Source: Lentisphaeria bacterium (GTDB lineage Bacteria > Verrucomicrobiota > Lentisphaeria > Victivallales > UBA1829). Taken from it: a DNA stretch of 8,217 nucleotides. The DNA lies in assembly GCA_017504325.1 (NCBI GenBank), contig JAFVRL010000088.1, forward strand, positions 1 to 8,217. Direction: 5' to 3'. The translations under genes and the position numbers were made by a program. The notes beneath the pieces are model-generated. The model worked only from the letters and a program-made list of their open reading frames with translations. It was not told the origin of the DNA and searched no databases. Below are positions 1-7,210 of the stretch, piece by piece; positions within the stretch are counted from its first letter, which is position 1, and the number at the start of each line of letters is the position of its first letter.

Positions 1-1254
1 AGAACCGTCATCCAACACAATGATCTCCAACTTGCGGTAGGATTGCTGTTCAAGAGAAAAAAGACACTCATCCAGATATTTTTCCCCGTTATATACTGAA
101 ACAACGATGCTTATAAGATCATCTGATACATTTTTCTCTCCATGAAGCTGTCCTGTAAGAGATTTTGCGATCCTCTCCGGGGAGATATACATGCGTTCAT
201 TTCTGCTGCAATTCAGAGTTGGTCCCCCGCAGCAGAAGTGTTCCCCTCTGCCGGGGGCATAAGGACATTTTGTACGGAAGAAATGAGAATCCACCCCCAA
301 TGCTCCGCAGAATTCCGGATTGGTCTGACAGAAAAAGGAAAAAACTTTCACCCCGAATGCCGCCGCAAGATGAATGACGCCCGAATCGTTGCCGATCACA
401 GCGTTGCAATGAGGCAGCAATGAAATCGTATCGGAAAGTTCATCACACAAAATCACCGCATCTTTTATCCCGTCTGCCGCTTTCAGACATAACTCTTTTT
501 CATTGCCCGCCCCGGAAAAGATGATCCTGTACCCTTTTTCCGCAAGCAGTCCGCCAAGTTTACGGAAATGGTCTGTATGCCATCTTTTTGCCTCCCAGCC
601 GGCTCCGGGAACAAGCATAATGAGTTTTTCATCCGCTTTCAGAGATAATTTCTGTAAGATCGCCTCTTTCCCGTACCGGGGACAGGGCGGAACAAGTTTC
701 AATTCGGAAGACTCCTCCAAAGAAAGAAACTGCATCACGATAGATCGGGGTCGGTAGGCAAGATGCACCCCGGGGATCCGGGATTGTTTTGCACAGAATG
801 AATAGAATGGATAAAACTCGTCCGCAATATCCAATCCCACGGAATATGCCCCCGACCGCAAGGCGAACAACGCGGAATACCGGTTGCATACAAGGTCGAT
901 GATCAGATCCGGCTTCACCTCTTTACGGATCTTCCTGCTTTCTGCAAAAATCCCGGAAAAGGAAACATTTTCCCTCATTCTGTCACTGACCACCGACCGG
1001 ATCACCTTCTGGTTTTCCTCCGGAATAAGTCCATGACACAATTCACGGATAAAAGGACGCCCGCCAATATACAATTCGGCATCCGGATAGGCTTTTTTCA
1101 GAAGAGAAATGGTCTGGACTGCCCAGAAAGTATCTCCCAGATACCCGGAAGCAAGAATAAAAATCTTCCGGGGATTTTCCGGTCTCTTTTTCCGGTGAAA
1201 AAGACCTACCAGGAATGCCAGGCAGATCAGAAAAAACTTCATGCATTGTTTCAT
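1..1254 (-). CDS. Bifunctional glycosyltransferase: GT9 (heptosyltransferase-like) fused to GT2, partial
   Basis: The reading frame is open from ATG at 1254 to the left edge (418 codons, no stop), so the 3' end is missing. Residues about 7-19 are a hydrophobic stretch (FFLICLAFLVGLF) followed by RKKR, a likely membrane anchor. A GT9 domain spans about 30-368: N-terminal ILASGYLGDT, then VPGAGWEAKRW (215-225), GNDSGVIHLAAA (288-299) and a cysteine cluster (C330, C341, C342, C349), all typical of ADP-heptose:LPS heptosyltransferases. After a short linker (about 369-380), residues 381-418 start a GT2 domain: VVSVYNGEKYLDE and IIVLDDGS, the nucleotide-sugar-binding beginning of that fold. The protein probably transfers two sugars in surface-glycan or lipopolysaccharide assembly on the cytoplasmic side of the inner membrane; the donors cannot be told. 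It lies 24 bp after the peptidase gene, apparently co-transcribed. The ribosome site is weak (GGAAAA), and ATG 1242 is an alternative start. Confidence 0.88.
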   Translation of the reverse strand, partial: MKQCMKFFLICLAFLVGLFHRKKRPENPRKIFILASGYLGDTFWAVQTISLLKKAYPDAELYIGGRPFIRELCHGLIPEENQKVIRSVVSDRMRENVSFSGIFAESRKIRKEVKPDLIIDLVCNRYSALFALRSGAYSVGLDIADEFYPFYSFCAKQSRIPGVHLAYRPRSIVMQFLSLEESSELKLVPPCPRYGKEAILQKLSLKADEKLIMLVPGAGWEAKRWHTDHFRKLGGLLAEKGYRIIFSGAGNEKELCLKAADGIKDAVILCDELSDTISLLPHCNAVIGNDSGVIHLAAAFGVKVFSFFCQTNPEFCGALGVDSHFFRTKCPYAPGRGEHFCCGGPTLNCSRNERMYISPERIAKSLTGQLHGEKNVSDDLISIVVSVYNGEKYLDECLFSLEQQSYRKLEIIVLDDGS

Positions 1255-1278
1255 TTTTCCGGCGTCCAGAATGTAGGT

Positions 1279-2160
1279 TTATTCTTTTTCCATGCTCACA
1301 GAATACTTCCCGTCCGGGAACTGCCATTCCCATTTATAAAACTCCCGGATGGCGGCGATCACAGAGAGGTGGAAATCTGTCCGGATCTTTCTTGCCGGCA
1401 ATTTACCAAAACTTTTTTCATTGCGTATTCCGCATCTTCTATATTCCGCTTCTGCCGCAAAAGGTCCTTCCGGCAGCTTGAATGCAAATTTTTCCGGTTC
1501 TTTTTTGTAAGAAACAAGAGAATCAAAGGCTTTTTTCTTCAATTCTGCAAGCACCTTTGCCCGGGGATAATGGATGGCGGCAGCTTCATTGGCAAAAATC
1601 TTTTCCGTCTCAATATCTTCCGGAAGAGCTTTGTTCAAGCCCTCTTTCACAGCAACCGTATAAATAGCCGGACACAACGCCTCCGCTTCCCGGGTCAGAG
1701 CCAGATCCCCCGAGGCAAATACAGGGGAAGAACCCCGTTCCGCCATGGCATAAACCAATTGTCCGAATTCCCCGAGAGACACTCCGTTGATCCGGAAATC
1801 TATCGCCTCCCCGGTTTGGGTATGGGCAAGATGTCCCCCCACAGCCCCTGCTTTTGCATGTTGTCCCACAAAGGCAAGAACATCAAATCCTTCTCCGAAA
1901 TCCGGCCAGAAGGGCGCACCCTTCTGCAGACTTGCTCCGGGATGGAAAAATCCGGCCTCCACAGCCCCTTCCCCGTGTCCGTCCCAGACAAGGATGTCTG
2001 CCTGCCCGTCCGCTTCAAGAAAGCCATCCACAACGGCATTGACCTCTTCTGTCAGAAAATGACACCCCTGAAGATAATATTTTCCGGCGGGATGACACCA
2101 TGCCGGAAAATCCAGAACAGAATTGACGCCTTCAATATCGGTGATTATAAGAATTTTCAT
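1279..2160 (-). CDS. M55 family D-aminopeptidase (DppA-like zinc peptidase)
   Basis: A 293-aa protein beginning MKILIITDIEG, the hallmark N-terminus of DppA-type D-aminopeptidases, which remove N-terminal D-amino acids from short peptides such as D-Ala-D-Ala. Candidate zinc ligands line up with Bacillus subtilis DppA by position: D8, E10, H62 (in WDGHGEG), H101 (in VGQHAKAG) and E131 (in INGVSLGE); H113 (in LAHTQTG) matches the catalytic histidine. The motif SGDLALTREAE (150-160) and VAVKEGLNKA (169-178) also fit the family. Length is close to the 274-aa B. subtilis enzyme, with a slightly longer tail. There is no signal peptide, so it should be cytoplasmic. An in-frame ATG exists at 2181, but ATG 2160 is chosen because AAGGA lies 5 bp before it and the family motif starts there. 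A promoter lies directly upstream, and the glycosyltransferase follows after 24 bp. A role in peptidoglycan-peptide recycling is inferred. Confidence 0.92.
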   Translation of the reverse strand: MKILIITDIEGVNSVLDFPAWCHPAGKYYLQGCHFLTEEVNAVVDGFLEADGQADILVWDGHGEGAVEAGFFHPGASLQKGAPFWPDFGEGFDVLAFVGQHAKAGAVGGHLAHTQTGEAIDFRINGVSLGEFGQLVYAMAERGSSPVFASGDLALTREAEALCPAIYTVAVKEGLNKALPEDIETEKIFANEAAAIHYPRAKVLAELKKKAFDSLVSYKKEPEKFAFKLPEGPFAAEAEYRRCGIRNEKSFGKLPARKIRTDFHLSVIAAIREFYKWEWQFPDGKYSVSMEKE

Positions 2161-2165
2161 ATTGT

Positions 2166-2170
2166 TCCTT
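2166..2170 (-). promoter_or_regulatory. Ribosome binding site of the M55 peptidase gene
   Basis: AAGGA, read on the minus strand within GGAAAGGAA, ends 5 bp before ATG 2160. It decides the start in favour of that codon over the in-frame ATG at 2181, which lies upstream of it. Confidence 0.8.
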
Positions 2171-2205
2171 TCCGTTATCAATATCCGTTGTTCTTACCGG
2201 AGATT

Positions 2206-2233
2206 ATTATAGCATATCTTTTGCGTATTTCAA
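2206..2233 (-). promoter_or_regulatory. Sigma70-type promoter with extended -10 for the peptidase-glycosyltransferase unit
   Basis: On the minus strand, TTGAAA (2233-2228) and TATAAT (2211-2206) are separated by 16 bp, and TGC precedes the -10, giving an extended -10 element. Transcription would start near 2199, leaving a leader of about 40 bases before ATG 2160. It lies in the 100-bp gap between the AraC gene and the peptidase gene, so the last two genes can be transcribed apart from the helicase operon. Confidence 0.75.
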
Positions 2234-2239
2234 TTACAT

Positions 2240-2254
2240 AACAGATAAAACAGA
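2240..2254 (-). repeat. Direct repeat TCTGTT x2 upstream of the -35, possible activator site
   Basis: The hexamer TCTGTT occurs twice on the minus strand (2254-2249 and 2245-2240) with 9-bp spacing. The pair ends 6 bp upstream of the -35 of the peptidase promoter. Tandem sites in this position suit an activator touching RNA polymerase, and an AraC-family protein is encoded immediately upstream. AraC half-sites are usually farther apart, about two helical turns, so the link is only a possibility. Confidence 0.3.
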
Positions 2255-2260
2255 AGTTTT

Positions 2261-3049
2261 TCATCCCGGATAGATACTGTAGGTATTCCGGTAATCCCCC
2301 GGAGTCCTTCCGGAAATACGCCGGAAACAGCGGTAAAAGACCTCAATGGAGGAAAAACCGCATTTTTCCGCAATATCTTTGATGGGAAGAGAACTTGTCA
2401 TCAACAGCCGTTCTGCCTGCTTCACCCTTTTTTCCTGAAGATACCCGCAGGGGGTCTGCCCCAGAAAATTCCGGCACAAATCAAAAAGATAGGGACGGCT
2501 GATCCCCGCATTGACAGCGATTTCCGCCGCGGAAAGTCTGCATTTGGCGTAATGCTGATCCATGTACCGCAAGGCGTTGCACAGGGCAATGGGATACTCT
2601 CTGCCGGCAGAATCATCCATCAGAGTATGCCACTGTAAAGTGGAATAGACATACCGGGAAAAAAGTTCCCTGTCATATTTCCCGTTCTGATAGGTATGCA
2701 GACATTCTGAAGCAAATTCCAGAACATTTTTCCCCTCTTTCCATTGACTGATCCGGGGTGAGGGGCGTCCGGAGGACGAATTCACCCGGAAAAGAAAAAC
2801 ATAACACCTGTAAGGATCCTTTGCAGAAGTCCGGCAAATCGTTTTTTCACCTGCGATATGCCAGAAAACTGTTCCAAGCGGCATCTCCTTTTCCCTGCCA
2901 TCCACCTCAAAAAACAACTTTCCGCCGGCAAGGATCTCAATATATTCCTCTCCTTCCGGGATCGTGACAGGCAATACGCAATCCACAGGAGAACAGATAA
3001 AAAATCCGCAACGCTCCAATACCGCAAATCTATACTCTGTTTCTTCCAT
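2261..3049 (-). CDS. AraC-family transcriptional regulator with N-terminal cupin-like sensor
   Basis: A 262-aa DNA-binding regulator. The C-terminal part (about 155-256) is a classic AraC/XylS double helix-turn-helix: first unit around LSAAEIAVNAGISRPYLFDL (172-191), second around IKDIAEKCGFSSIEVFYRCF (223-242), closing with the signature SGRTPGDYR (246-254). The N-terminal part (about 20-95) is beta-rich, with glycines and aromatics (ILAGGKLFFEVDG, MPLGTVFWHIAGEK), as expected for a cupin-like ligand or dimerisation domain. The effector is unknown; many regulators of this build sense sugars. Start ATG 3049 is supported by GGAAGGGA 7 bp upstream. It begins 20 bp after the helicase stop, with no terminator between, so it probably rides on the helicase transcript. 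Its likely target is the neighbouring peptidase promoter or its own operon, but no binding site is proven. Confidence 0.93.
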   Translation of the reverse strand: MEETEYRFAVLERCGFFICSPVDCVLPVTIPEGEEYIEILAGGKLFFEVDGREKEMPLGTVFWHIAGEKTICRTSAKDPYRCYVFLFRVNSSSGRPSPRISQWKEGKNVLEFASECLHTYQNGKYDRELFSRYVYSTLQWHTLMDDSAGREYPIALCNALRYMDQHYAKCRLSAAEIAVNAGISRPYLFDLCRNFLGQTPCGYLQEKRVKQAERLLMTSSLPIKDIAEKCGFSSIEVFYRCFRRISGRTPGDYRNTYSIYPG

Positions 3050-3056
3050 ATTTCAT

Positions 3057-3064
3057 TCCCTTCC
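3057..3064 (-). promoter_or_regulatory. Ribosome binding site of the AraC-family gene
   Basis: GGAAGGGA on the minus strand, 7 bp before ATG 3049, inside the 20-bp gap after the helicase stop codon. It supports this start and independent translation initiation within a shared transcript. Confidence 0.75.
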
Positions 3065-3069
3065 GGTTC

Positions 3070-6000
3070 TTAAAGAGAAAGTTCATCCCACGCTTTGGCA
3101 AGCCGGGACGGCGGAGCTTTCACAAGTGTAGATATTTCCGGCGTATAAGCCCCGATCCTTGCCTCTTCCAGCAGAAGGAAAAATTCATACAGTGCTTTTT
3201 TCCTTTCCAGAGGCACTTCCAATGATTCCGCCGCTATATGGAACTTGCGGATAAAGGGAGCGATACTCTCCCCTTTGGCAAGATCTTTCTGCAGAGAAGA
3301 ACTTTTTGCCCGTTCCAGACGCACCGTCAATGCCTTGAGATATCTTGTATATCTGCCCACCGCTTCAGGACAACGGAGGAAACCCGGCCGGAAAAGAAAA
3401 TCCAGCTGGGTATTGACATCATCCGCTGTTTCCGAATCACTGCGGATTTTTTTCAACGCATCCTCTGCTTTCGTGTAATACAAATGGATCTCCTCCAATT
3501 CGTCCAGAAAAGCCATGGAGATCTCCGCAGAGCAGGAAGAAACTTTTTCACACGCCTCTTCAAAATCCTTTAATGTCCTGACATCCTCCGGCACATGATC
3601 CAGAGACTGCAGCATACTTATATCTGCCAGATCCTCTTTCCAATCCGGATAGTTCAAAAAGAAGGAAAGTTCAATATTATGGGCAAGACGCGCGCCCTGC
3701 CTCAAGGCTTTCTCCAGTTGCGGGAACCGTAATTTGACAAGCCGCAGCAACCCCTCTCTGTGATGGAAGGCAGCATCATGCTCATCCAGGAACAGGGAAG
3801 AACCCACACTTTTCTTCTCATCGACCAACGCAGGATAGGCTTTCTTCCCGGACTTCGGAGATGCCTCCACTTCATAAGGAAGATCTGTAAGAAAAGGCCA
3901 GGAGGTATGACCGCTTACCGTATATTTTTTCGCAGCAGGCAATTCATTGGAAAGTCTGGAACTGATCAGATTTCTGCCCGGAAAACTGTCCAGCACTTTC
4001 ATCACTCTGCCGTTTTCTCCCGTAAGAGCTATTTTCATTACAAGATATGGAGGCATTTCCGGTTCCTCCAGAAGGGAACAGGAGACTTCCTGATCATAAT
4101 ACTCTTTCAGATATTCTGCAAGTGTATGAGTCAAAGGCCGTTCAATAAAGATCTCCCCGCTTTTGCAGAGCGACACAAAATCTTTCACGCACTCCCGCAT
4201 GGGATTCAATTCCCTTCTCACACTTTTCGGCAACCCCTTTAAAAGAAACTCCACCTTCCAGAAAAGATAACCGGGAACAAGATAATCGGTTCTGTGCGGG
4301 TCGAAGAGATTGAGACAGTTTTCCGGAATACTTACCGTGATCCCGTCATATTTACTTTCACAATCAAAAAGATACCGCAAAGGAAAACGCATCCGGTCAC
4401 AGAAGATGAAATCCGGAAAATCCTTCTCATCGAGTTTATCATGTTCCCATGTGATCTCCTCTTCAGAAGGAGCAAAATCTTCTTTGTGATGTTTGATGCT
4501 TTCCGTACTGACAATATCTTCCGGCAGTTTTTCATTGAAATACCGGTAAATTGCCTCTTCATCCACAAGAGAATCGGGATGGCGCATTTTTATTTCAAAA
4601 GAGCGCAGTTTTTTATATAACTTATTGTATTTTTCCAGCCATGCACAGTTGTGCAGATGTACTTTTCCCTGCGCCAGCCCTTCACGGATAAAGACATTTC
4701 TGGCAGCTGCCGGATCGATCTTTCCATAATGACGGCGGCGGCCGGGATGGATCAGAAGGGAACCGGCACGCAACTGCTCGCGTGCATAGACAAAACCGCT
4801 TTTTTCATCCCAGAAAATATTATCATAAGAAGCACGGCACAAATGGGGTGCAACCTCTTCCAGCCATTCCGGTTTCATCTCCGCATTGATCCTGCCGAAG
4901 ACCCGGCTTGTTTCCATCAAAGCAAAACTCAAAAGCCATTTGGGGGGATTTTTTCTTTTTGCCAAACCGGAACCGGGAAACAGGATGAAACGCTTGTTCC
5001 CCATATCCATATAGTTTTTATTTTCCGGATCATACATCGCCAGATTACGGGGCAATCCCCCCAGAATACACTTATGGATACTGTTGTAATCTTTTTCACA
5101 CTCATCCCATTGCAGTTCTTCCGGAAGAACCGGCTTTTTTCCTTCGGGAACAGGGAAGAGTTCTCCGAGATCCTCCACAAGATTCCGCCATTCTGTCATA
5201 CGGCGGGAGGAAAGATAATTTTTGGCACAAAACCTTTTCAACGCACTTTTACTTCTGTTTTCCCCCATGGAATCCATTGCAGCGATCCATAATTTGAGTA
5301 TCCCCATAAAGTCGGAGAGTTCTGAAGAAAAGGCTTTTTGTGCCTCATCCGCTTCTTTTGCATGTTCAAAAGGTCTCTCCCTGGGGTCTGCAATACTCAA
5401 AAATGCCGAAATAACAAGCATTTGCGGCAAGTTTCTCATTTTTTCCCCATCCATAAGCATCTTTCCCAGATGGGGGTCAAGGGGCAGTTCCGCAAGGCGT
5501 CTGCCGGTACGGGTCAGGGAAAAATCTTTTTCCAGTGCATGAAGATCCTCAAGGGTACGCCGTCCTTCCCGGACAAGGGAAACACTTGGCGGATCTACAA
5601 AAGGAAACTCCTCAACAGGAGGAAGTTTGAGAGATGCCATTTGCAGGATCACTCCGGCAAGAGAGGTCCGCTGGATCTCCGGAGCTGTATAGGGAGGGGC
5701 TTCAAGGAGGGTCTCTTCAGAATACAGACGCACACAAACCCCATCCCGCAATCTTCCGCAACGCCCCCTGCGCTGTCTGGCACTTGCCTGGGAAATACCT
5801 TCCACAAGCAATTCCTGAATACGGCTTTTCGGATTGTATCTGCTTAAACGCACCAGTCCGGAATCTATGACAAAACGGATACCGGGAATGGTAAGGGAGG
5901 TTTCCGCCACATTGGTGGACAGGATCACACGGCGGAAACGGGAACGGCTGAAGATCCGGTTCTGATCAGAAGCGGAAAGTCTGCCGAAAAGAGGCAATAT

Positions 6001-7035
6001 CTCCATGGACGGGTATTTACGTCCTTCCAGCTTATCCAGAGTCTCCCGTATTTCCCGTTCTCCGGGGAGAAAGACAAGAATATCTCCGGAATCATCCAGT
6101 TCCCGGAGAAAATCCACAGCACGGCTGACATGATCGGCAAGTTCTTCTTCCTCTTCCGCCGGTAAATAACAATCCTCAATGGGATAAAGCCCCCCTTCCA
6201 CTTCAATAACAGGAGCATTGGAGAAAAATTCCGAGATCCTGCCGGATTCCAGTGTGGCAGAGGAAATGATGAGACGCAGATCTCTGCGCTTTTCCAGAAG
6301 AAGTTTCAGATACCCAAGAAGAAAGTCAATATTCAGACTGCGTTCATGTACCTCATCAAGGATGATGCAGTCATATTGCAGAAGAAGCGGATCACTTCTT
6401 GTTTCCGCAAGCAATATACCATCCGTCATAAATTTGATGACTGTGGAATCATTTGTTCTGTCATCAAAACGGATCTTGCATCCCACTTCCTCCCCCATCA
6501 CACATCCGGTCTCTTCCGCAAGACGCCCGGCAAGAGCGGTAGCCGCAAGTCTTCTCGGCTGGGTACAGCCGATCCTGCCCAGTTTTCCGAACCCTGCCTG
6601 AAGAGCGATTTTCGGCAGCTGTGTCGTTTTTCCTGAACCGGTACTGCCGCAAACGATCACCGTCTGGTGTTCAGTCAACGCTTTTTTTATCTCATTTACT
6701 TTTGGATAGATAGGAAGATTTTCCGGAAAGAGGATCCGTAAAGAAGCCGCTTTATCTCCCAAAAATCTGCCGGAAAACTTTTCAAGAAGCATCCGGTATT
6801 TTTCAAGAGAAGAAGAGGAGGAATTTTTTTCAAGTTCATACAGGACCTTTCTGCGCAGAGAAGAGATCCGCCCTCTGTCGGAAAGCAGAACTTTTGACCA
6901 TTTTTCCTGCAGTTCTTTCAACAATTCAGCAAGCTGCGCCTTCTGAAAAACTTCCGGGACATCGCCTCCGGCTCTTTTCTTTCCGCAGCCTTCTTTTCTG
7001 TTGATATTGCGTTCTTCTTTTCTGATTTCTTCCAT
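3070..7035 (-). CDS. hrpA: ATP-dependent RNA helicase HrpA (DEAH/RHA family)
   Basis: A 1321-aa helicase, about the length of Escherichia coli HrpA (1300 aa). After a charged, helical N-terminus (1-110) comes the ATPase core: Walker A GSTGSGKTT (130-138), TQPRR (158-162), Walker B DEVHERS (227-233), SSAT (258-261), STNVAETSLTIPG (373-385) and arginine-finger motif QRRGRCGR (421-428). The helicase-associated and OB-fold regions follow (about 485-720), then the long C-terminal HrpA-specific region (DUF3418 type, about 730-1310). The family unwinds RNA using ATP; HrpA proteins act in the cytoplasm on mRNA and stalled ribosomes. Walker B reads DEVH rather than the usual DEAH. The frame is open 20 codons further upstream to 7095, but ATG 7035 is chosen: AAGAGG lies 4 bp before it, and the upstream codons overlap the promoter. 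The AraC gene follows 20 bp downstream. Confidence 0.96.
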   Translation of the reverse strand: MEEIRKEERNINRKEGCGKKRAGGDVPEVFQKAQLAELLKELQEKWSKVLLSDRGRISSLRRKVLYELEKNSSSSSLEKYRMLLEKFSGRFLGDKAASLRILFPENLPIYPKVNEIKKALTEHQTVIVCGSTGSGKTTQLPKIALQAGFGKLGRIGCTQPRRLAATALAGRLAEETGCVMGEEVGCKIRFDDRTNDSTVIKFMTDGILLAETRSDPLLLQYDCIILDEVHERSLNIDFLLGYLKLLLEKRRDLRLIISSATLESGRISEFFSNAPVIEVEGGLYPIEDCYLPAEEEEELADHVSRAVDFLRELDDSGDILVFLPGEREIRETLDKLEGRKYPSMEILPLFGRLSASDQNRIFSRSRFRRVILSTNVAETSLTIPGIRFVIDSGLVRLSRYNPKSRIQELLVEGISQASARQRRGRCGRLRDGVCVRLYSEETLLEAPPYTAPEIQRTSLAGVILQMASLKLPPVEEFPFVDPPSVSLVREGRRTLEDLHALEKDFSLTRTGRRLAELPLDPHLGKMLMDGEKMRNLPQMLVISAFLSIADPRERPFEHAKEADEAQKAFSSELSDFMGILKLWIAAMDSMGENRSKSALKRFCAKNYLSSRRMTEWRNLVEDLGELFPVPEGKKPVLPEELQWDECEKDYNSIHKCILGGLPRNLAMYDPENKNYMDMGNKRFILFPGSGLAKRKNPPKWLLSFALMETSRVFGRINAEMKPEWLEEVAPHLCRASYDNIFWDEKSGFVYAREQLRAGSLLIHPGRRRHYGKIDPAAARNVFIREGLAQGKVHLHNCAWLEKYNKLYKKLRSFEIKMRHPDSLVDEEAIYRYFNEKLPEDIVSTESIKHHKEDFAPSEEEITWEHDKLDEKDFPDFIFCDRMRFPLRYLFDCESKYDGITVSIPENCLNLFDPHRTDYLVPGYLFWKVEFLLKGLPKSVRRELNPMRECVKDFVSLCKSGEIFIERPLTHTLAEYLKEYYDQEVSCSLLEEPEMPPYLVMKIALTGENGRVMKVLDSFPGRNLISSRLSNELPAAKKYTVSGHTSWPFLTDLPYEVEASPKSGKKAYPALVDEKKSVGSSLFLDEHDAAFHHREGLLRLVKLRFPQLEKALRQGARLAHNIELSFFLNYPDWKEDLADISMLQSLDHVPEDVRTLKDFEEACEKVSSCSAEISMAFLDELEEIHLYYTKAEDALKKIRSDSETADDVNTQLDFLFRPGFLRCPEAVGRYTRYLKALTVRLERAKSSSLQKDLAKGESIAPFIRKFHIAAESLEVPLERKKALYEFFLLLEEARIGAYTPEISTLVKAPPSRLAKAWDELSL

Positions 7036-7039
7036 AACA

Positions 7040-7045
7040 CCTCTT
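7040..7045 (-). promoter_or_regulatory. Ribosome binding site of hrpA
   Basis: AAGAGG on the minus strand, 4 bp before ATG 7035. It fixes the helicase start; the more upstream in-frame ATG at 7095 lies inside the -35 box and could not be on the transcript. Confidence 0.8.
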
Positions 7046-7066
7046 TTCCGGGCTAAACAGACCATT

Positions 7067-7095
7067 AATATACCACACCAAAAAGATTTTGGCAA
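7067..7095 (-). promoter_or_regulatory. Sigma70-type promoter of the hrpA operon
   Basis: On the minus strand, TTGCCA (7095-7090) and TATATT (7072-7067) are separated by 17 bp, and TGG precedes the -10 (extended -10). Transcription should start near 7060, giving a leader of about 25 bases. The spacer contains a perfect palindrome, described separately. Confidence 0.75.
7078..7092. promoter_or_regulatory. 15-bp palindrome inside the hrpA promoter, candidate operator
   Basis: CCAAAA-AGA-TTTTGG is a perfect 6-bp inverted repeat with a 3-bp centre. It overlaps the inner half of the -35 box and much of the -35/-10 spacer, where a bound protein would block RNA polymerase. No cognate regulator can be named; the AraC-family product is less likely because that family normally uses direct repeats. 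Confidence 0.4.
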
Positions 7096-7134
7096 GCCGA
7101 AAGCACTGAAACACCTGTCCTGAAGGATTTTTCT

Positions 7135-7164
7135 TTGACGCGAAATCCAAAATAATCAGATGAT
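7135..7164 (+). promoter_or_regulatory. Weak candidate promoter of the plus-strand operon
   Basis: TTGACG (7135-7140) is a good -35; the best -10 at a tolerable distance is GATGAT (7159-7164, 18-bp spacer, 4 of 6 matches to TATAAT). Transcription would start near 7171, about 40 bases before ATG 7211. The poor -10 suggests it is either weak, activated, or not the real promoter. Confidence 0.3.
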
Positions 7165-7165
7165 C

Positions 7166-7178
7166 CCGAAGAATTCGG
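7166..7178. repeat. 13-bp palindrome in the leader of the plus-strand operon
   Basis: CCGAA-GAA-TTCGG is a 5-bp inverted repeat with a 3-bp centre. It lies just downstream of the candidate -10 and about 32 bp before ATG 7211. It could be an operator or a small hairpin in the leader; it is short enough to be chance. Confidence 0.25.
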
Positions 7179-7200
7179 AAATAACCTGACAAACAGCAGA

Positions 7201-7206
7201 AAGGAG
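7201..7206 (+). promoter_or_regulatory. Ribosome binding site of the 163-aa gene
   Basis: AAGGAG, a near-perfect Shine-Dalgarno sequence, ends 4 bp before ATG 7211. Confidence 0.85.
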
Positions 7207-7210
7207 TCTT

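Larger units (their letters stand above)
7096..7200. other. Divergent intergenic region
   Basis: The gap between the hrpA start (7035) and the plus-strand gene at 7211 is 175 bp and separates two divergent units. Its left part holds the hrpA promoter. The remainder has a weak plus-strand promoter candidate and a short palindrome. I see no terminator, small RNA or riboswitch-like structure, and no convincing short gene. Confidence 0.6.

Noticed and set aside
142..889. Several short plus- and minus-strand open frames near the left edge
   Set aside because: They are other-frame shadows of the glycosyltransferase, whose frame is continuous and carries GT9 and GT2 motifs throughout.
1033..2241. 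A 402-codon open frame on the plus strand
   Set aside because: It lies antisense to the M55 peptidase and the start of the glycosyltransferase, which have clear family motifs. Its translation is rich in Phe, Arg, Ser and Cys without domain logic and it lacks a good ribosome site.
2247..2260. AAAAC-TTCT-GTTTT (minus strand) as a terminator after the AraC gene
   Set aside because: The stem is only 5 bp with almost no GC and lacks a proper T-run, so it would not form a stable intrinsic terminator.
7036..7095. N-terminal extension of the helicase by 20 codons
   Set aside because: The upstream ATG lies in the -35 box, and the extension has no ribosome site; ATG 7035 has AAGAGG at the right distance.
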